64,000 nt of DNA, taken from Paenibacillus montanisoli (lineage in GTDB: Bacteria > Bacillota > Bacilli > Paenibacillales > Paenibacillaceae). The notes beneath the pieces were generated by a model. That model was not told the DNA's origin and ran no database searches. It was given only the letters and a program-made list of their open reading frames with translations. Numbering within the stretch: position 1 is the stretch's first letter; each line of letters opens with the position of its first letter. The DNA lies in assembly GCF_003268025.1 (NCBI RefSeq), contig NZ_QLUW01000001.1:1798001-1862000 (forward strand). Direction: 5' to 3'. This document shows positions 51,726 to 60,899 of the stretch, piece after piece. A program made the translations under genes and the position numbers.

Positions 51726-52256
51726 AAATAACATAATTTAATACTTTTATAAAAGTATTTACACTGATGCTTGTTAGATTTAAATAAAGCACAGAAGAAT
51801 TGCGCAAAGGTACAACAACGAGCTAAAAAAGCCACTTAAAGTAAGCTTTTTATATACTTAATTAATTTCTTAAATAAACACATTATATAAAACTAAAAGA
51901 TTAAAAGTGAATTATAGTTGTTGGTAACACGATGGACCTACATTAGCAGCTTCCACTTGGTTTCAGGGATGTGCTCGTTCTGCCTCATCACTGGCGATAA
52001 AAAGCACAGAGAAGGGGAGATGACTATGATTAGAGTTACAGTATCGAATGAAAATTATCGTGAAAAAAACCAGTTCTTATGTCAGCAAAAACTATCCAAA
52101 AGGGAGTCGCTTTGCACTGGCGTGGATCGGTGAAACCCTTATTGACAGCCGATTCTCCGTAAGATAGTATGTGGATGACAGCACATTAAATAAAGCCATT
52201 TAAAAAGCTTTTTATTTTGTAATTCACATCTAAGCGTTTGCAGGGGAGAGATTCCT
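51726..52256 (+). other. Long AT-rich leader with two similar hairpins
   Basis: A roughly 530-base stretch between the promoter and the ROK gene. It carries two related T-tailed hairpins (51827-51856 and 52186-52222), both of the form AAAGCC-(AC/AT)TTAAA-AAGCTTTTTAT. A short frame from ATG 52027 (behind GGGGAG, 35 residues, MIRVTVSNENYREK at the start) lies between them; I cannot support it as a gene. The region could be an attenuated leader or decayed DNA. Confidence 0.45.
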
Positions 52257-53465
52257 ATGAGTAACGGAATTATTTTGAAGAAAAATAATGTTCTGAATGT
52301 CATTAAGACAATTAAAAATTATGGTCCTATCACCAAACTCGATGTGGCGGACAAGACGAAGATGACTGCCGTGTCGATTCATAACTTTATTAGTGAATTA
52401 ATAGCCAAAGAGATTCTCATAGAATACGGTAGTGCAGAATCAAACGGAGGACGAAAGCCGGTACTTTACAAATTGAATCCCAGTTTCGGATATGTTATCG
52501 GTCAATGCTTGACTTTAACCGGCATAAAAACTGCCTTGTTTGATTTTAGCATGGAAAAAAAGGTTGCGCGGGAAGTCTCTTTCGAGAATTTGTCCGTTAC
52601 GGAAGTCATTAATCTCATGACAGAGCAAATCAAGAATATGATGGCGGATTACGGATCCGAATATAAACAATGCCTTGGCATCGGTATCACGGTCCCCGGA
52701 CAAGTTAATCCTGAAAGCGGCACGATTAACAATCTTACGAATATGCCGATGTGGAACAAGGTTTCCTTAAAGACCATGGTCGAGCAAGAAGTGAAATTGC
52801 CGGTCTTCGTTGAGAACGATAATAAAGCTACGATCCTAGGAATTAAATGGATGGAAGAAATCAGTGAAAATTCATGCATCGTTTATGTTGCGATCAGCAG
52901 CGGTGTGGGTTCAGGGATCCTATACAACGGAGAATTATTCAACGGAAAACATTTCAGTGCTGGCGAGATTGGGCATATATCGGTACAGTATGACGGCGAG
53001 ATGTGCAATTGCGGAAACAAGGGCTGTCTGGAATTAATGATCTCGGATAAAGCAATAGCTGCAAGGATAAAGCAGGAGCTGGAAAAAAGTGAATCTACGG
53101 ACCGCATCAAACCATGGCTTACGGCGGACTGGAATATGGAGAAAGTAATACGATTAGGCGAAGAAGGGCATCCAATCGTCATGGATGTTTTGAAAGATAT
53201 TTGCAACTATATCATCATTTGCATCGACAACATCGTTAAAGTGTATGATCCGGAAGAAATCATCTTTGAATGCTCATGGCTTCAAGCTTTTCCAGAATTA
53301 TTGGAAGCTGCTGCGGAACAATTCTTTAAAAGAACCCATTGGACAGATAGAAAGCAAGTCAGAATTAAGTTAAATAAGACGAAGGATGTCTTTGAGATCG
53401 GAGCAGCCACCTTGGTCATCGAGGATCTGTTCAAATTAAGCGCGAACAATAAATTATTGCTTTAA
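52257..53465 (+). CDS. ROK family transcriptional regulator (NagC/XylR type)
   Basis: A 402-residue protein. The N-terminal winged helix (about residues 8-60, GPITKLDVADKTKMTAVSIH) is followed by a sugar-kinase-like ROK domain (about 75-395). The zinc motif CNCGNKGCLE (about 249-258) and GIGITVPGQVNPESG (about 140-154) are typical. Most NagC/XylR members repress sugar genes and are relieved by a sugar or sugar phosphate. The cluster thus has a second regulator besides LacI. GGGGAGAG precedes ATG 52257. Confidence 0.88.
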   Translation: MSNGIILKKNNVLNVIKTIKNYGPITKLDVADKTKMTAVSIHNFISELIAKEILIEYGSAESNGGRKPVLYKLNPSFGYVIGQCLTLTGIKTALFDFSMEKKVAREVSFENLSVTEVINLMTEQIKNMMADYGSEYKQCLGIGITVPGQVNPESGTINNLTNMPMWNKVSLKTMVEQEVKLPVFVENDNKATILGIKWMEEISENSCIVYVAISSGVGSGILYNGELFNGKHFSAGEIGHISVQYDGEMCNCGNKGCLELMISDKAIAARIKQELEKSESTDRIKPWLTADWNMEKVIRLGEEGHPIVMDVLKDICNYIIICIDNIVKVYDPEEIIFECSWLQAFPELLEAAAEQFFKRTHWTDRKQVRIKLNKTKDVFEIGAATLVIEDLFKLSANNKLLL

Positions 53466-53578
53466 TGAGTAACCCCCAACATAAAATATTGCAAAAATGA
53501 ACCCCTTGTTTTTCTTCTCAATGCCTCTTTTGATCCGACCGACCGCTGCGAAATCGAACAATAAACTCACGAAAATTA

Positions 53579-53615
53579 AAGGGGCGCCTGAACAATGATT
53601 CGGTGCCCCTGTTTG
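53579..53615 (+). terminator. Hairpin after ROK gene
   Basis: AGGGGCGCC / GGTGCCCCT stem with a weak T-rich tail. It lies before the GHL6-type gene. Confidence 0.5.
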
Positions 53616-53665
53616 TCCGAATTTTTGATATCAACTTCAATTATTCGATTAGGGGAGTCTATTCG

Positions 53666-55729
53666 ATGAACGATTGGTATAAACGATCATGGCGGCGCTG
53701 CATTATTGATATGCATATAGGCGATAGTGACGATCGGTATTTAAGCAAATTGGACGTAAACCGGTATGTCGATATGTTCAGGCTAAACAAGGTCGATTCG
53801 GTTATCGTTATTGCACAAGCCATGACAGGGCTGTGTTACTACCCGACGAAATACGGAGAGATGCACAAAACTCTCAATGGCCGGGATATTCTGGGCGAAG
53901 CGATTCGTTCATGCCGTGAACAAAATTTGAATATCGTGCTGTATTACACGCTGATCTTTGATAATTGGGCTTTCTACAACCATCCGGAATGGCGTATTAT
54001 CACGGCGGACGGGAAAGAGCTGGATGAGAAGCTCTTTGGAAGAACCAAAGTCGTATGTCCCAACAATCCGGAATACCGGGAATTGGTTGTGAAGCGGGTT
54101 ACGGAGGTTGCCAGTCGATATGACTTCGACGGCATTCGATTCGATATGACATTCTGGCCTCACATATGCTATTGCAAGCATTGCCTGGATAAGTATGCCG
54201 GGGAGACGGGAGGAGAGCCTCCGCGGGTCGTGGATTGGCAGAACCCGGAATGGGTGCGCTTCCAACGGACTCGGGAGAGATGGATCAATGAATTCGCCCA
54301 AATGGCCACTTCTCTTGTGCGGACGATCAAGCCTGACGTCACCGTCGAGCATCAATCATCAACCTATACTTTTTCATGGAAAGAAGGCATTACATCGGAC
54401 TTCAGCAAAAGCAGCGACTTGCTGGAAGGGGATTTTTACGGCGGCCACGCCGGCGGATCGTTCGCCTGCAAATTATTTTATAATCTCAGCGATCATTGGC
54501 CGTTCTGCTATGAAACCTCGAGCGGCGTTTCTTTGCAGGACCATATGACCATCAAGAGCAAGGCTTTGCTGGAAACGAAGGTCAGCATGGCGCTTGCGAA
54601 CGGCGGAGCATTCCTGTTTATCGACGCGATCGACCCGGTTGGGACATTTCGTCATGAAGTGCATGCCACGATGGGGGACATTTTCAAAAATACGGAAAAG
54701 TACTTGCCGTACCTCGGTGGAGAACTTTGTCAGGAAGCTGCGATTTATTTCAGCACCGAATCGAAAATGACCTTCGACGACAACGGGAAGCCTGTCATGA
54801 AAGCTTCGGGGAAATCCCCCCATTTGGATGCTCTCATGCAGACGACCGGCGCTTTAATTCGCCATAATATCCCGTTCGGTGTTGTCACCAAGAAAAACAT
54901 CCATGATCTTTCCAAATACAAAGTTCTGATCCTGCCTAATGTATTAATGATGGATGATGAAGAATGCGCCGGCATCCGCGCATATGTGAAAGCAGGCGGG
55001 AAAATTTATGCCAGCAAATTTACTTCATTAACAACCAAAGACGGCAACCGCCTGGACAATTTTATGCTAAGCGATGTATTCGGTGCGTCTTACGAAGGGG
55101 AAACAGCTGAAAGCTTTACTTACATTGGAGGAATTGGAAACGGGTCGGAGCTTCTTGGCGGTTCGACCACAGAATATCCGCTGAGCCTATATTCGTCGCA
55201 ATTGACGGTTCGCGCTTCCGATGATGCGGATATACTTGCGAAAACAGTGCTTCCATTCGTTCATCCGAAAGAACATCGGTTTATTGCTTCCATTCTCAAT
55301 CATCCGCCGGGCAACGCGACGGACTACGATGCAGCCATCCTGAATCGTTATGGTCAGGGTTTAAGCTTATATATGGCCGGAGACCTGGAAAATTCGGAGT
55401 TTCATGAAGAAACCTTCGCGGGGCTTATCCGGTTTCTTGCCGGAGAGCCGTTCACGGTTGAAAGCAACGCGCCTAAACCGGTGGAGCTGACGACTTTCCA
55501 CCAGCCGAATCGGAGCAGGTATATCGTTAACATGCTTAATTTCCAGGATCCGATGCCGAATCTCCCGGTCTATGATATAAATGTCCGGCTGAGAATAATG
55601 GATCGTTCCATTAAGAGCGTCCTTTCTATAACGGATGGAATAGAGCTTAACTTTTCCGCGACCGGCGGGTTTGCTGAATTTACTGTCCCTAAACTCGAAA
55701 CTTACCAAATGATTGAGGTTCGATATTGA
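53666..55729 (+). CDS. GHL6-type glycoside hydrolase-like protein with beta-galactosidase trimerisation domain
   Basis: A 687-residue cytoplasmic protein. The N-terminal TIM barrel (about residues 1-360) resembles hypothetical glycosyl hydrolase 6, with DGIRFDMTFWPHICYC (about 159-174, likely active-site Asp) and VEHQSSTYTF (about 230-239). A beta-galactosidase-trimerisation/glutamine-amidotransferase-like domain follows (about 365-580, YKVLILPNVLMMDDEECAGIR), then a small beta domain. The GHL6 group is related to GH29, GH42 and similar families, but catalysis is not proven. AGGGGAG sets ATG 53666. It opens the downstream catabolic gene run. Confidence 0.8.
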   Translation: MNDWYKRSWRRCIIDMHIGDSDDRYLSKLDVNRYVDMFRLNKVDSVIVIAQAMTGLCYYPTKYGEMHKTLNGRDILGEAIRSCREQNLNIVLYYTLIFDNWAFYNHPEWRIITADGKELDEKLFGRTKVVCPNNPEYRELVVKRVTEVASRYDFDGIRFDMTFWPHICYCKHCLDKYAGETGGEPPRVVDWQNPEWVRFQRTRERWINEFAQMATSLVRTIKPDVTVEHQSSTYTFSWKEGITSDFSKSSDLLEGDFYGGHAGGSFACKLFYNLSDHWPFCYETSSGVSLQDHMTIKSKALLETKVSMALANGGAFLFIDAIDPVGTFRHEVHATMGDIFKNTEKYLPYLGGELCQEAAIYFSTESKMTFDDNGKPVMKASGKSPHLDALMQTTGALIRHNIPFGVVTKKNIHDLSKYKVLILPNVLMMDDEECAGIRAYVKAGGKIYASKFTSLTTKDGNRLDNFMLSDVFGASYEGETAESFTYIGGIGNGSELLGGSTTEYPLSLYSSQLTVRASDDADILAKTVLPFVHPKEHRFIASILNHPPGNATDYDAAILNRYGQGLSLYMAGDLENSEFHEETFAGLIRFLAGEPFTVESNAPKPVELTTFHQPNRSRYIVNMLNFQDPMPNLPVYDINVRLRIMDRSIKSVLSITDGIELNFSATGGFAEFTVPKLETYQMIEVRY

Positions 55730-55873
55730 GGTCAGGTTACAAGGGATGGATTATAGCCGAGGAAGAAGCATCATGGATCGTGGGACGCAAGGAAAGAGAA
55801 TCGCAGCTGCCCCAAAACAGGATCTATTTGGAACGGATAACATTTTCTAATGAAGTAGAAAGGAGGAACGAGA

Positions 55874-56917
55874 ATGGGAACGTATAAAGTTGCGATTGCT
55901 GGTCTTGGAACGCGGGGGAAAACCCACCTAAAGGGGTTTTTGGACAACAACGACCGTTTCGAGGTGATTGCTTTATGCGACATCAATGAGAAAATGTTAA
56001 GTGAAGTCTCGGAAACATCGGGAATCCGGCGGATTTATACGGATGCGGATTCGATGTTGGCCCATGAAAAACCGGATGTGTTCTGCTTCGCCACGCTTCC
56101 GGATGTACGAAGCTCGATGGTAGAGCTTGCGGTAAAGCACAAAGTAAAAGCGCTCGCGTTCGAGAAACCGATGGCGACCTCCCTGAAAGAAGCGCATTAC
56201 ATCACTTCCCTGTGCAAGGAGAACGGAATCAAAGCCATTGTCAGCCACCAGCAAAAATATTTGACCTCCTTCCAAAAGCTGAAGTCCATCGTCGACTCTG
56301 GGGAAATCGGAGCAATCACCAAAATACATGCCACTACGATTCCCTGGCTATCTCAGTTGGGCACCCACTTCATGGATTATATGATTTGGATCAATGGGGG
56401 AGGCAAGGCCAAATGGGTGCTTGGCCACGTTCACGGGAAAGATAAATTGTCGGATCACCATCCTTCGCCCGACTACATGCTGGGCAAGGTCCAGTTTGAA
56501 AACGGCATTCACGCCTATATTGAATGCGGTTACTTGAGCCCTTCTTTCATGAAGGATAAATTCTGGGCGGATAACCGGCTGACCGTTCATGGAACCCACG
56601 GCTACGCTTGGGCAGACTCGGACGGCCGTTGGGGAGGCTTCACCTCCGCAACCAAAGGGGATATGGTGATCGGGGAAGGGCCTGACTGGGATGCTCAGCA
56701 GCATCTGATTCAAACCCCGTACCTTAAAGATCTTGCGGATTGGCTCGATGACGACAGCAAGGTTCATTCCTGCAATATCGAAACCAGCTATCACGGCTAT
56801 GAAATTTTGGAAGGGTTGGGTTTAAGCGCGCTGGAGCACAGGCTTGTAACGCTGCCGCTTCTGTCGCCGGAATCGATTGACGTGATCGAGCGTATGAAAT
56901 CCGAATTGCCTGAATAA
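55874..56917 (+). CDS. Gfo/Idh/MocA family oxidoreductase
   Basis: A 347-residue NAD(P) sugar dehydrogenase. The Rossmann motif AIAGLGTRGKTHL is at about residues 6-18. The EKPMA motif with catalytic-type Lys lies near residue 98, with SHQQKYLTSF after it and a C-terminal alpha/beta domain. AAAGGAGG precedes ATG 55874. It is 19 bases from the GH4 gene, an arrangement that suggests the two act on the same sugar. The 144 bases before it hold no gene. Confidence 0.9.
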   Translation: MGTYKVAIAGLGTRGKTHLKGFLDNNDRFEVIALCDINEKMLSEVSETSGIRRIYTDADSMLAHEKPDVFCFATLPDVRSSMVELAVKHKVKALAFEKPMATSLKEAHYITSLCKENGIKAIVSHQQKYLTSFQKLKSIVDSGEIGAITKIHATTIPWLSQLGTHFMDYMIWINGGGKAKWVLGHVHGKDKLSDHHPSPDYMLGKVQFENGIHAYIECGYLSPSFMKDKFWADNRLTVHGTHGYAWADSDGRWGGFTSATKGDMVIGEGPDWDAQQHLIQTPYLKDLADWLDDDSKVHSCNIETSYHGYEILEGLGLSALEHRLVTLPLLSPESIDVIERMKSELPE

Positions 56918-56936
56918 TTTGAAAGGGGCTGAATCC

Positions 56937-58271
56937 TTGTTCAAAATTACGTTCATCGGTGCTGGTAGTTTAACGTTCACGCGCAATTTCTTATCGGACT
57001 TAATGACGTATCCGGAGTTTGACGGCAGTGAAATCTGCCTAATGGACATCGACGAAAAGAAGCTTGGAATGATGGATGCGCTGGCCAGAAAGATGATTGC
57101 ACAAGAGTCGTTAAACATGCGGGTGCACTCGACAACGGATCGTCGGGAGGCGTTGCGGAACGCCGATTATGTCATCATCACCATTCAGGTTGGAGGGCTG
57201 GACGCGTTTGCTCTTGATATAGAAATTCCGCGCAAACATGGTGTTTTGCAATGTGTCGGAGATACGATGGGACCCGGTGGAGTGTTTCGCGGGCTGAGGC
57301 ATTTGTCCGTCATTTCGGAGATATACAAAGAACTCGAGGAAGTAAGCCCGGACGCGCTTGTCCTGCAATATTCCAACCCGATGGGAATCATATGCCGTGC
57401 GGTCGCGGCCTCTTCAAGCATCCGCACCGTGGGGCTTTGCCATTCGGTTCAAGGCACCTCGGAGCAATTGGCACAATTTATCGGCGCTCCCTACGGTGAG
57501 ATAGATTACTGGGTAGCCGGAATCAATCATATGGCCTGGTTCCTCGAATTCAATTGGAATAGCAAAGATGCCTACCCCTTACTAAGGCAAAGCTACAACG
57601 ATCCGGAAATCTACGGGATGGAACCGGTCCGTTTTGACCTCATGAAGCATTTCGGATATTTCGTTACGGAGTCGAGCGGGCATGCATCCGAATACTACCC
57701 TTATTTCAGAAAACGGCAGGAGCAAATAGATGAACTGGTTACCAAATTCACTCATCCGTCCACGGACTGGTACGGCTTTGGCCGGACTGCGGGAGCCTTG
57801 GATTATACCCGAAACGAGAGAGTGGCGGATTATTACCAATTTTTCGAGAAACAACTTGCTCCGGATGCAAACATTCCCATTTGCCGTTCCAATGAATACG
57901 GCGTACGGATTATCCATGCCATAGAAACCAACTCGCTTCTGCGCATCAATGGAAACGTAACGAATAACGGCAGTATCTTCAATTTGCCGAAGGAAGCGTG
58001 CGTAGAGGTTCCGTGCATTGTGGACGCTTCGGGGATTCGTCCCTGCATCGTGGGTGAGCTCCCGGTGCAGCTGGCAGCGCTGAATCAAACGAATTTGAAC
58101 GTTCAAGAACTCGCTGTACAGGGCTTTTTGCACAGAGACAAATCTCTGATTTACCAGGCCGTCAAGCTGGATCCTCTTGCCGGAGCCGCATGTACGCTGG
58201 AGCAAATTGATTCCTTGGTAACGGAAATGTTCGAATCTCAGGCTGAATGGCTGCCGCAATTTAAGAGTTAA
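56937..58271 (+). CDS. GH4 family NAD-dependent glycosidase
   Basis: A 444-residue GH4 enzyme. This family cleaves glycosides by transient NAD+ oxidation at C3 and elimination, with a divalent metal. Motifs: FIGAGSLTFTRN (NAD binding, about residues 5-16), GDTMGPGGVFRGLRH (about 103-117), GLCHSVQG with the metal Cys and following His (about 163-170) and AGINHMAWF (about 194-202). The group includes alpha-galactosidases, alpha-glucuronidases and 6-phospho-glycosidases; the exact member is unclear. TTG 56937 is chosen because AAAGGGG lies eight bases before it; TTG 56919 overlaps that site. Confidence 0.9.
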   Translation: MFKITFIGAGSLTFTRNFLSDLMTYPEFDGSEICLMDIDEKKLGMMDALARKMIAQESLNMRVHSTTDRREALRNADYVIITIQVGGLDAFALDIEIPRKHGVLQCVGDTMGPGGVFRGLRHLSVISEIYKELEEVSPDALVLQYSNPMGIICRAVAASSSIRTVGLCHSVQGTSEQLAQFIGAPYGEIDYWVAGINHMAWFLEFNWNSKDAYPLLRQSYNDPEIYGMEPVRFDLMKHFGYFVTESSGHASEYYPYFRKRQEQIDELVTKFTHPSTDWYGFGRTAGALDYTRNERVADYYQFFEKQLAPDANIPICRSNEYGVRIIHAIETNSLLRINGNVTNNGSIFNLPKEACVEVPCIVDASGIRPCIVGELPVQLAALNQTNLNVQELAVQGFLHRDKSLIYQAVKLDPLAGAACTLEQIDSLVTEMFESQAEWLPQFKS

Positions 58272-58317
58272 CGGCAAGGAAAGACATGAATGATATTGAT
58301 ATTTACGGAGGTGCGTG

Positions 58318-59163
58318 ATGTCATTCGTAGATCAATACAGAGAAGAAGGCTATGTTTGTTTGCGAAATGTCCTCTCGGAACAGGATCTGAACCCCGTCAT
58401 TGGCGTGATATCGAAATTTATAGACCAGAAGGCGAAAGAGTGGTATGCGGAAGGCAAAATTTCAGACAAGTTTGAACACCTTTCCATTTATGACCGCTGG
58501 GCCAAGATTAGCAGCATGCATTATGAGAATAAAGGGCTTATGAACCTCGAGCTTTTCTCCCGGGAAGTCTATGATTTGATCCGCAATCCGAAATTGGTCC
58601 AATTCGTAGAGCAGGTTGTGGGCCAAGAGCTTGCAGCGAACGGCGACTGGTGGGTACGCTCGAAGCTGCCTCATGAGGATAAAACCACATATCCCTGGCA
58701 TCAGGACAGCTTTTACTATGGCGGACAAGATGCGTGGAATCCGGATTTTCATATCCTATCCGTTTGGATTCCCCTTCTGGACGTCGACACCGTAAACGGC
58801 TGCTTGCAGCTGATCCCGGGTAGCAATAAATGGGGACGCGTCCCGTTCCAAATGAATGAGCACAATCATTTGGTTCCCGCCATAAATGTCGAAGAGAAGG
58901 GCGAAATTCTTACGATGGAAATGCAAAAGGGTGATGTTCTGTTCTTCAATCAGCTCACGTTACATCGTTCGCTTCCGAATCTTTCCGAACATGTCCGATG
59001 GTCGATCGATCTTCGCTACAGCCCGGCCAACCAACCTTTTTCCTGGCATATTGATCCTGATTTCGGCAAAAGATTTCCGAATTTGATTGTGAAACGGCCT
59101 TCCGACCCCTCGAAAGAGACGACATGGGAACAATGGTATGACCGCCACTTGAACCGGATGTAG
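58318..59163 (+). CDS. Phytanoyl-CoA dioxygenase (PhyH) family protein 1
   Basis: A 281-residue Fe(II)/2-oxoglutarate dioxygenase-like protein. The iron facial triad is visible: His and Asp in PWHQDSFYYGG (about residues 126-136) and the distal His in QLTLHRSLPN (about 213-222). A likely 2-oxoglutarate-binding Arg lies in HVRWSIDLRYSP. The family hydroxylates or demethylates small molecules. The substrate here is unknown. GGAGGTG is close to ATG 58318; GTG 58315 is an alternative. It lies in the glycoside cluster after GH4. The next 199 bases contain only a short remnant-like frame (ending VIDVTKQVAD before TAA at 59325). Confidence 0.85.
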   Translation: MSFVDQYREEGYVCLRNVLSEQDLNPVIGVISKFIDQKAKEWYAEGKISDKFEHLSIYDRWAKISSMHYENKGLMNLELFSREVYDLIRNPKLVQFVEQVVGQELAANGDWWVRSKLPHEDKTTYPWHQDSFYYGGQDAWNPDFHILSVWIPLLDVDTVNGCLQLIPGSNKWGRVPFQMNEHNHLVPAINVEEKGEILTMEMQKGDVLFFNQLTLHRSLPNLSEHVRWSIDLRYSPANQPFSWHIDPDFGKRFPNLIVKRPSDPSKETTWEQWYDRHLNRM

Positions 59164-59362
59164 AGAAGCGGTCGAATTGCGGCTTTCAGGTGCTATACGA
59201 ACCTATTAAAAATACTAACATCTGCAATATCTGAAAGCGGTATCACTCAAAAATACATAGGAGGACAGCTTATACGAAGAAAGAGGAAAACCGTGTCATT
59301 GATGTGACGAAGCAAGTGGCGGATTAAACACATCGATTTTTAAAATAAGGAGCTGATCAACC

Positions 59363-60823
59363 TTGTTTAATATTAGAGATTTTGGAGCTGTTGGAAACGG
59401 GATCCAAGATGATACCGCAGCGATTCAATCGGCCATTGAAGCTTGCCGTGCAAAGGGCGGCGGCCAAGTAGTCGTACCGCAGGGGACTTATTTGTGCTCG
59501 CCATTTGTATTATATTCCTATATCAATTTACACCTGGAATCGGGATCCGTTCTTTTGGCTACGACAGACCTCTCGAAATATCCGGATAATATTGAAAATC
59601 AAAGGGCCGGAATGATTCGGGCGATAGATGCAAAATCCATCTCTATCACCGGAGTGGGAACGATTGATTTGCAGGGTATGAAATTTATGGATGCTTCCCG
59701 TGCTCGAATAGGTGACGCTGGTGTCCTCGACTACGATGAAATGCGTACGCGCCAGAAGGAAACATTCAGAAAAATGGATGACGGCGTAGAAGACGGTCCC
59801 GCACTTGATCTAGAACGTCCGGGGAATCATATGCAGTTCCACCGATGCGAGAATATAACGATGCGGGATATCGTGATTTTGGATTCGCCTCAATGGACCG
59901 TCCAATGTACTGGCTGCCAAGATATCGTGATATCCGGTGTTACGATTAAATCGAATCTCCTTATTCCAAATTCAGACGGGATCCATTTGCAGAATTGCCA
60001 ACGTGTCCGTATATCCGACTGCCATATTGAATGCGGCGATGACGCATTTGCATTTACAGGATACGGACCCGAAGGCAGTTTTACTGAGGATGTAGTGGTC
60101 ACAAATTGTACGTTGATTTCCCGATCCTCTGCCATTCGCATGGGTTATGGCAAATCGAATATGCGGAACATGCTCTTTAATAATATCATTATAAAAAATT
60201 CCAACCGCGGCATTGCTGTGTTCCAACGGGATGCAGGAATCATGGAGAACATCATCTTCTCCAATTTCGTAATCGAAACCCGACTGCACACTGGACACTG
60301 GTGGGGACAAGGCGAACCGATTTCTATCACTTCAACGATTCACAATTCTGCCGAAGGCTTCGGTAAAATAAAGAATGTTCTTTTCAGCAACATCTTCGCG
60401 AAAGCTGAATCCGGGATGCTGCTGTACGGATGTCCGGAAAGCATTATCGAAGATGTGGTTTTCGACAACGTTCGTTTTGAAATCACTCCGAGTAAGCTGG
60501 CGGAGCGATATGGCGGCAATATCGACCTCAGACCGGTCAAAGATATCACTTTCGGTTTGTTCGAACATAAAGAATGCGGCTTATATGCCGAAAAAGTCAA
60601 CGGCTTGAGGGTGCACAATTTTAACTTGCACTGGAATGGAAATCCGCCATCTTATTTCGAGCATGGCCTCGAATTTAACGATTGCGAAAATGTGGTCGTG
60701 GACGGGTATACGGGCAAAGCCCCTCACCAGTCCGAGAAAAGCCGGTCGATTTGTGTTGAACGCTGCAACAAAGTAACAGTAAGAAATTCCGATGATGCTT
60801 CTGAACTCTTGACATCGAATTAA
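59363..60823 (+). CDS. GH28-like right-handed beta-helix protein (polygalacturonase fold)
   Basis: A 486-residue protein without a signal peptide. It starts with the Pectate_lyase_3-type NIRDFGAVGNGIQDDTAAI, followed by a beta-helix of the GH28 family. The acidic motifs NSDGIHLQN (about residues 204-212) and ECGDDAFAF (about 224-232) match the catalytic NTD and GDD sites of polygalacturonases. The usual GHG and RIK motifs are not evident (GYGKSN and AVFQRD stand in their place), so the substrate may differ from pectin. TTG 59363 has AAGGAG 10 bases upstream. Confidence 0.83.
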   Translation: MFNIRDFGAVGNGIQDDTAAIQSAIEACRAKGGGQVVVPQGTYLCSPFVLYSYINLHLESGSVLLATTDLSKYPDNIENQRAGMIRAIDAKSISITGVGTIDLQGMKFMDASRARIGDAGVLDYDEMRTRQKETFRKMDDGVEDGPALDLERPGNHMQFHRCENITMRDIVILDSPQWTVQCTGCQDIVISGVTIKSNLLIPNSDGIHLQNCQRVRISDCHIECGDDAFAFTGYGPEGSFTEDVVVTNCTLISRSSAIRMGYGKSNMRNMLFNNIIIKNSNRGIAVFQRDAGIMENIIFSNFVIETRLHTGHWWGQGEPISITSTIHNSAEGFGKIKNVLFSNIFAKAESGMLLYGCPESIIEDVVFDNVRFEITPSKLAERYGGNIDLRPVKDITFGLFEHKECGLYAEKVNGLRVHNFNLHWNGNPPSYFEHGLEFNDCENVVVDGYTGKAPHQSEKSRSICVERCNKVTVRNSDDASELLTSN

Positions 60824-60841
60824 TTTAAAAAGAACGAACAG

Positions 60842-60874
60842 GGCGGTGGGGGGCCAACCCCTCACCGCTTTCCT
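60842..60874 (+). terminator. GC-rich hairpin before second PhyH gene
   Basis: GCGGTG-GGGG...CCCC-TCACCGC stem with a weak tail (TTTCCTC). It may stabilise or partly terminate the transcript. Confidence 0.4.
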
Positions 60875-60899
60875 CATATCCTTTTTTGGAGGGGAACAG

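Noticed and set aside
51918-52133. A 71-codon frame in the ROK leader
   Set aside because: The composition is odd, and only an internal ATG at 52027 has a ribosome site. No family resemblance; reported only as part of the leader.
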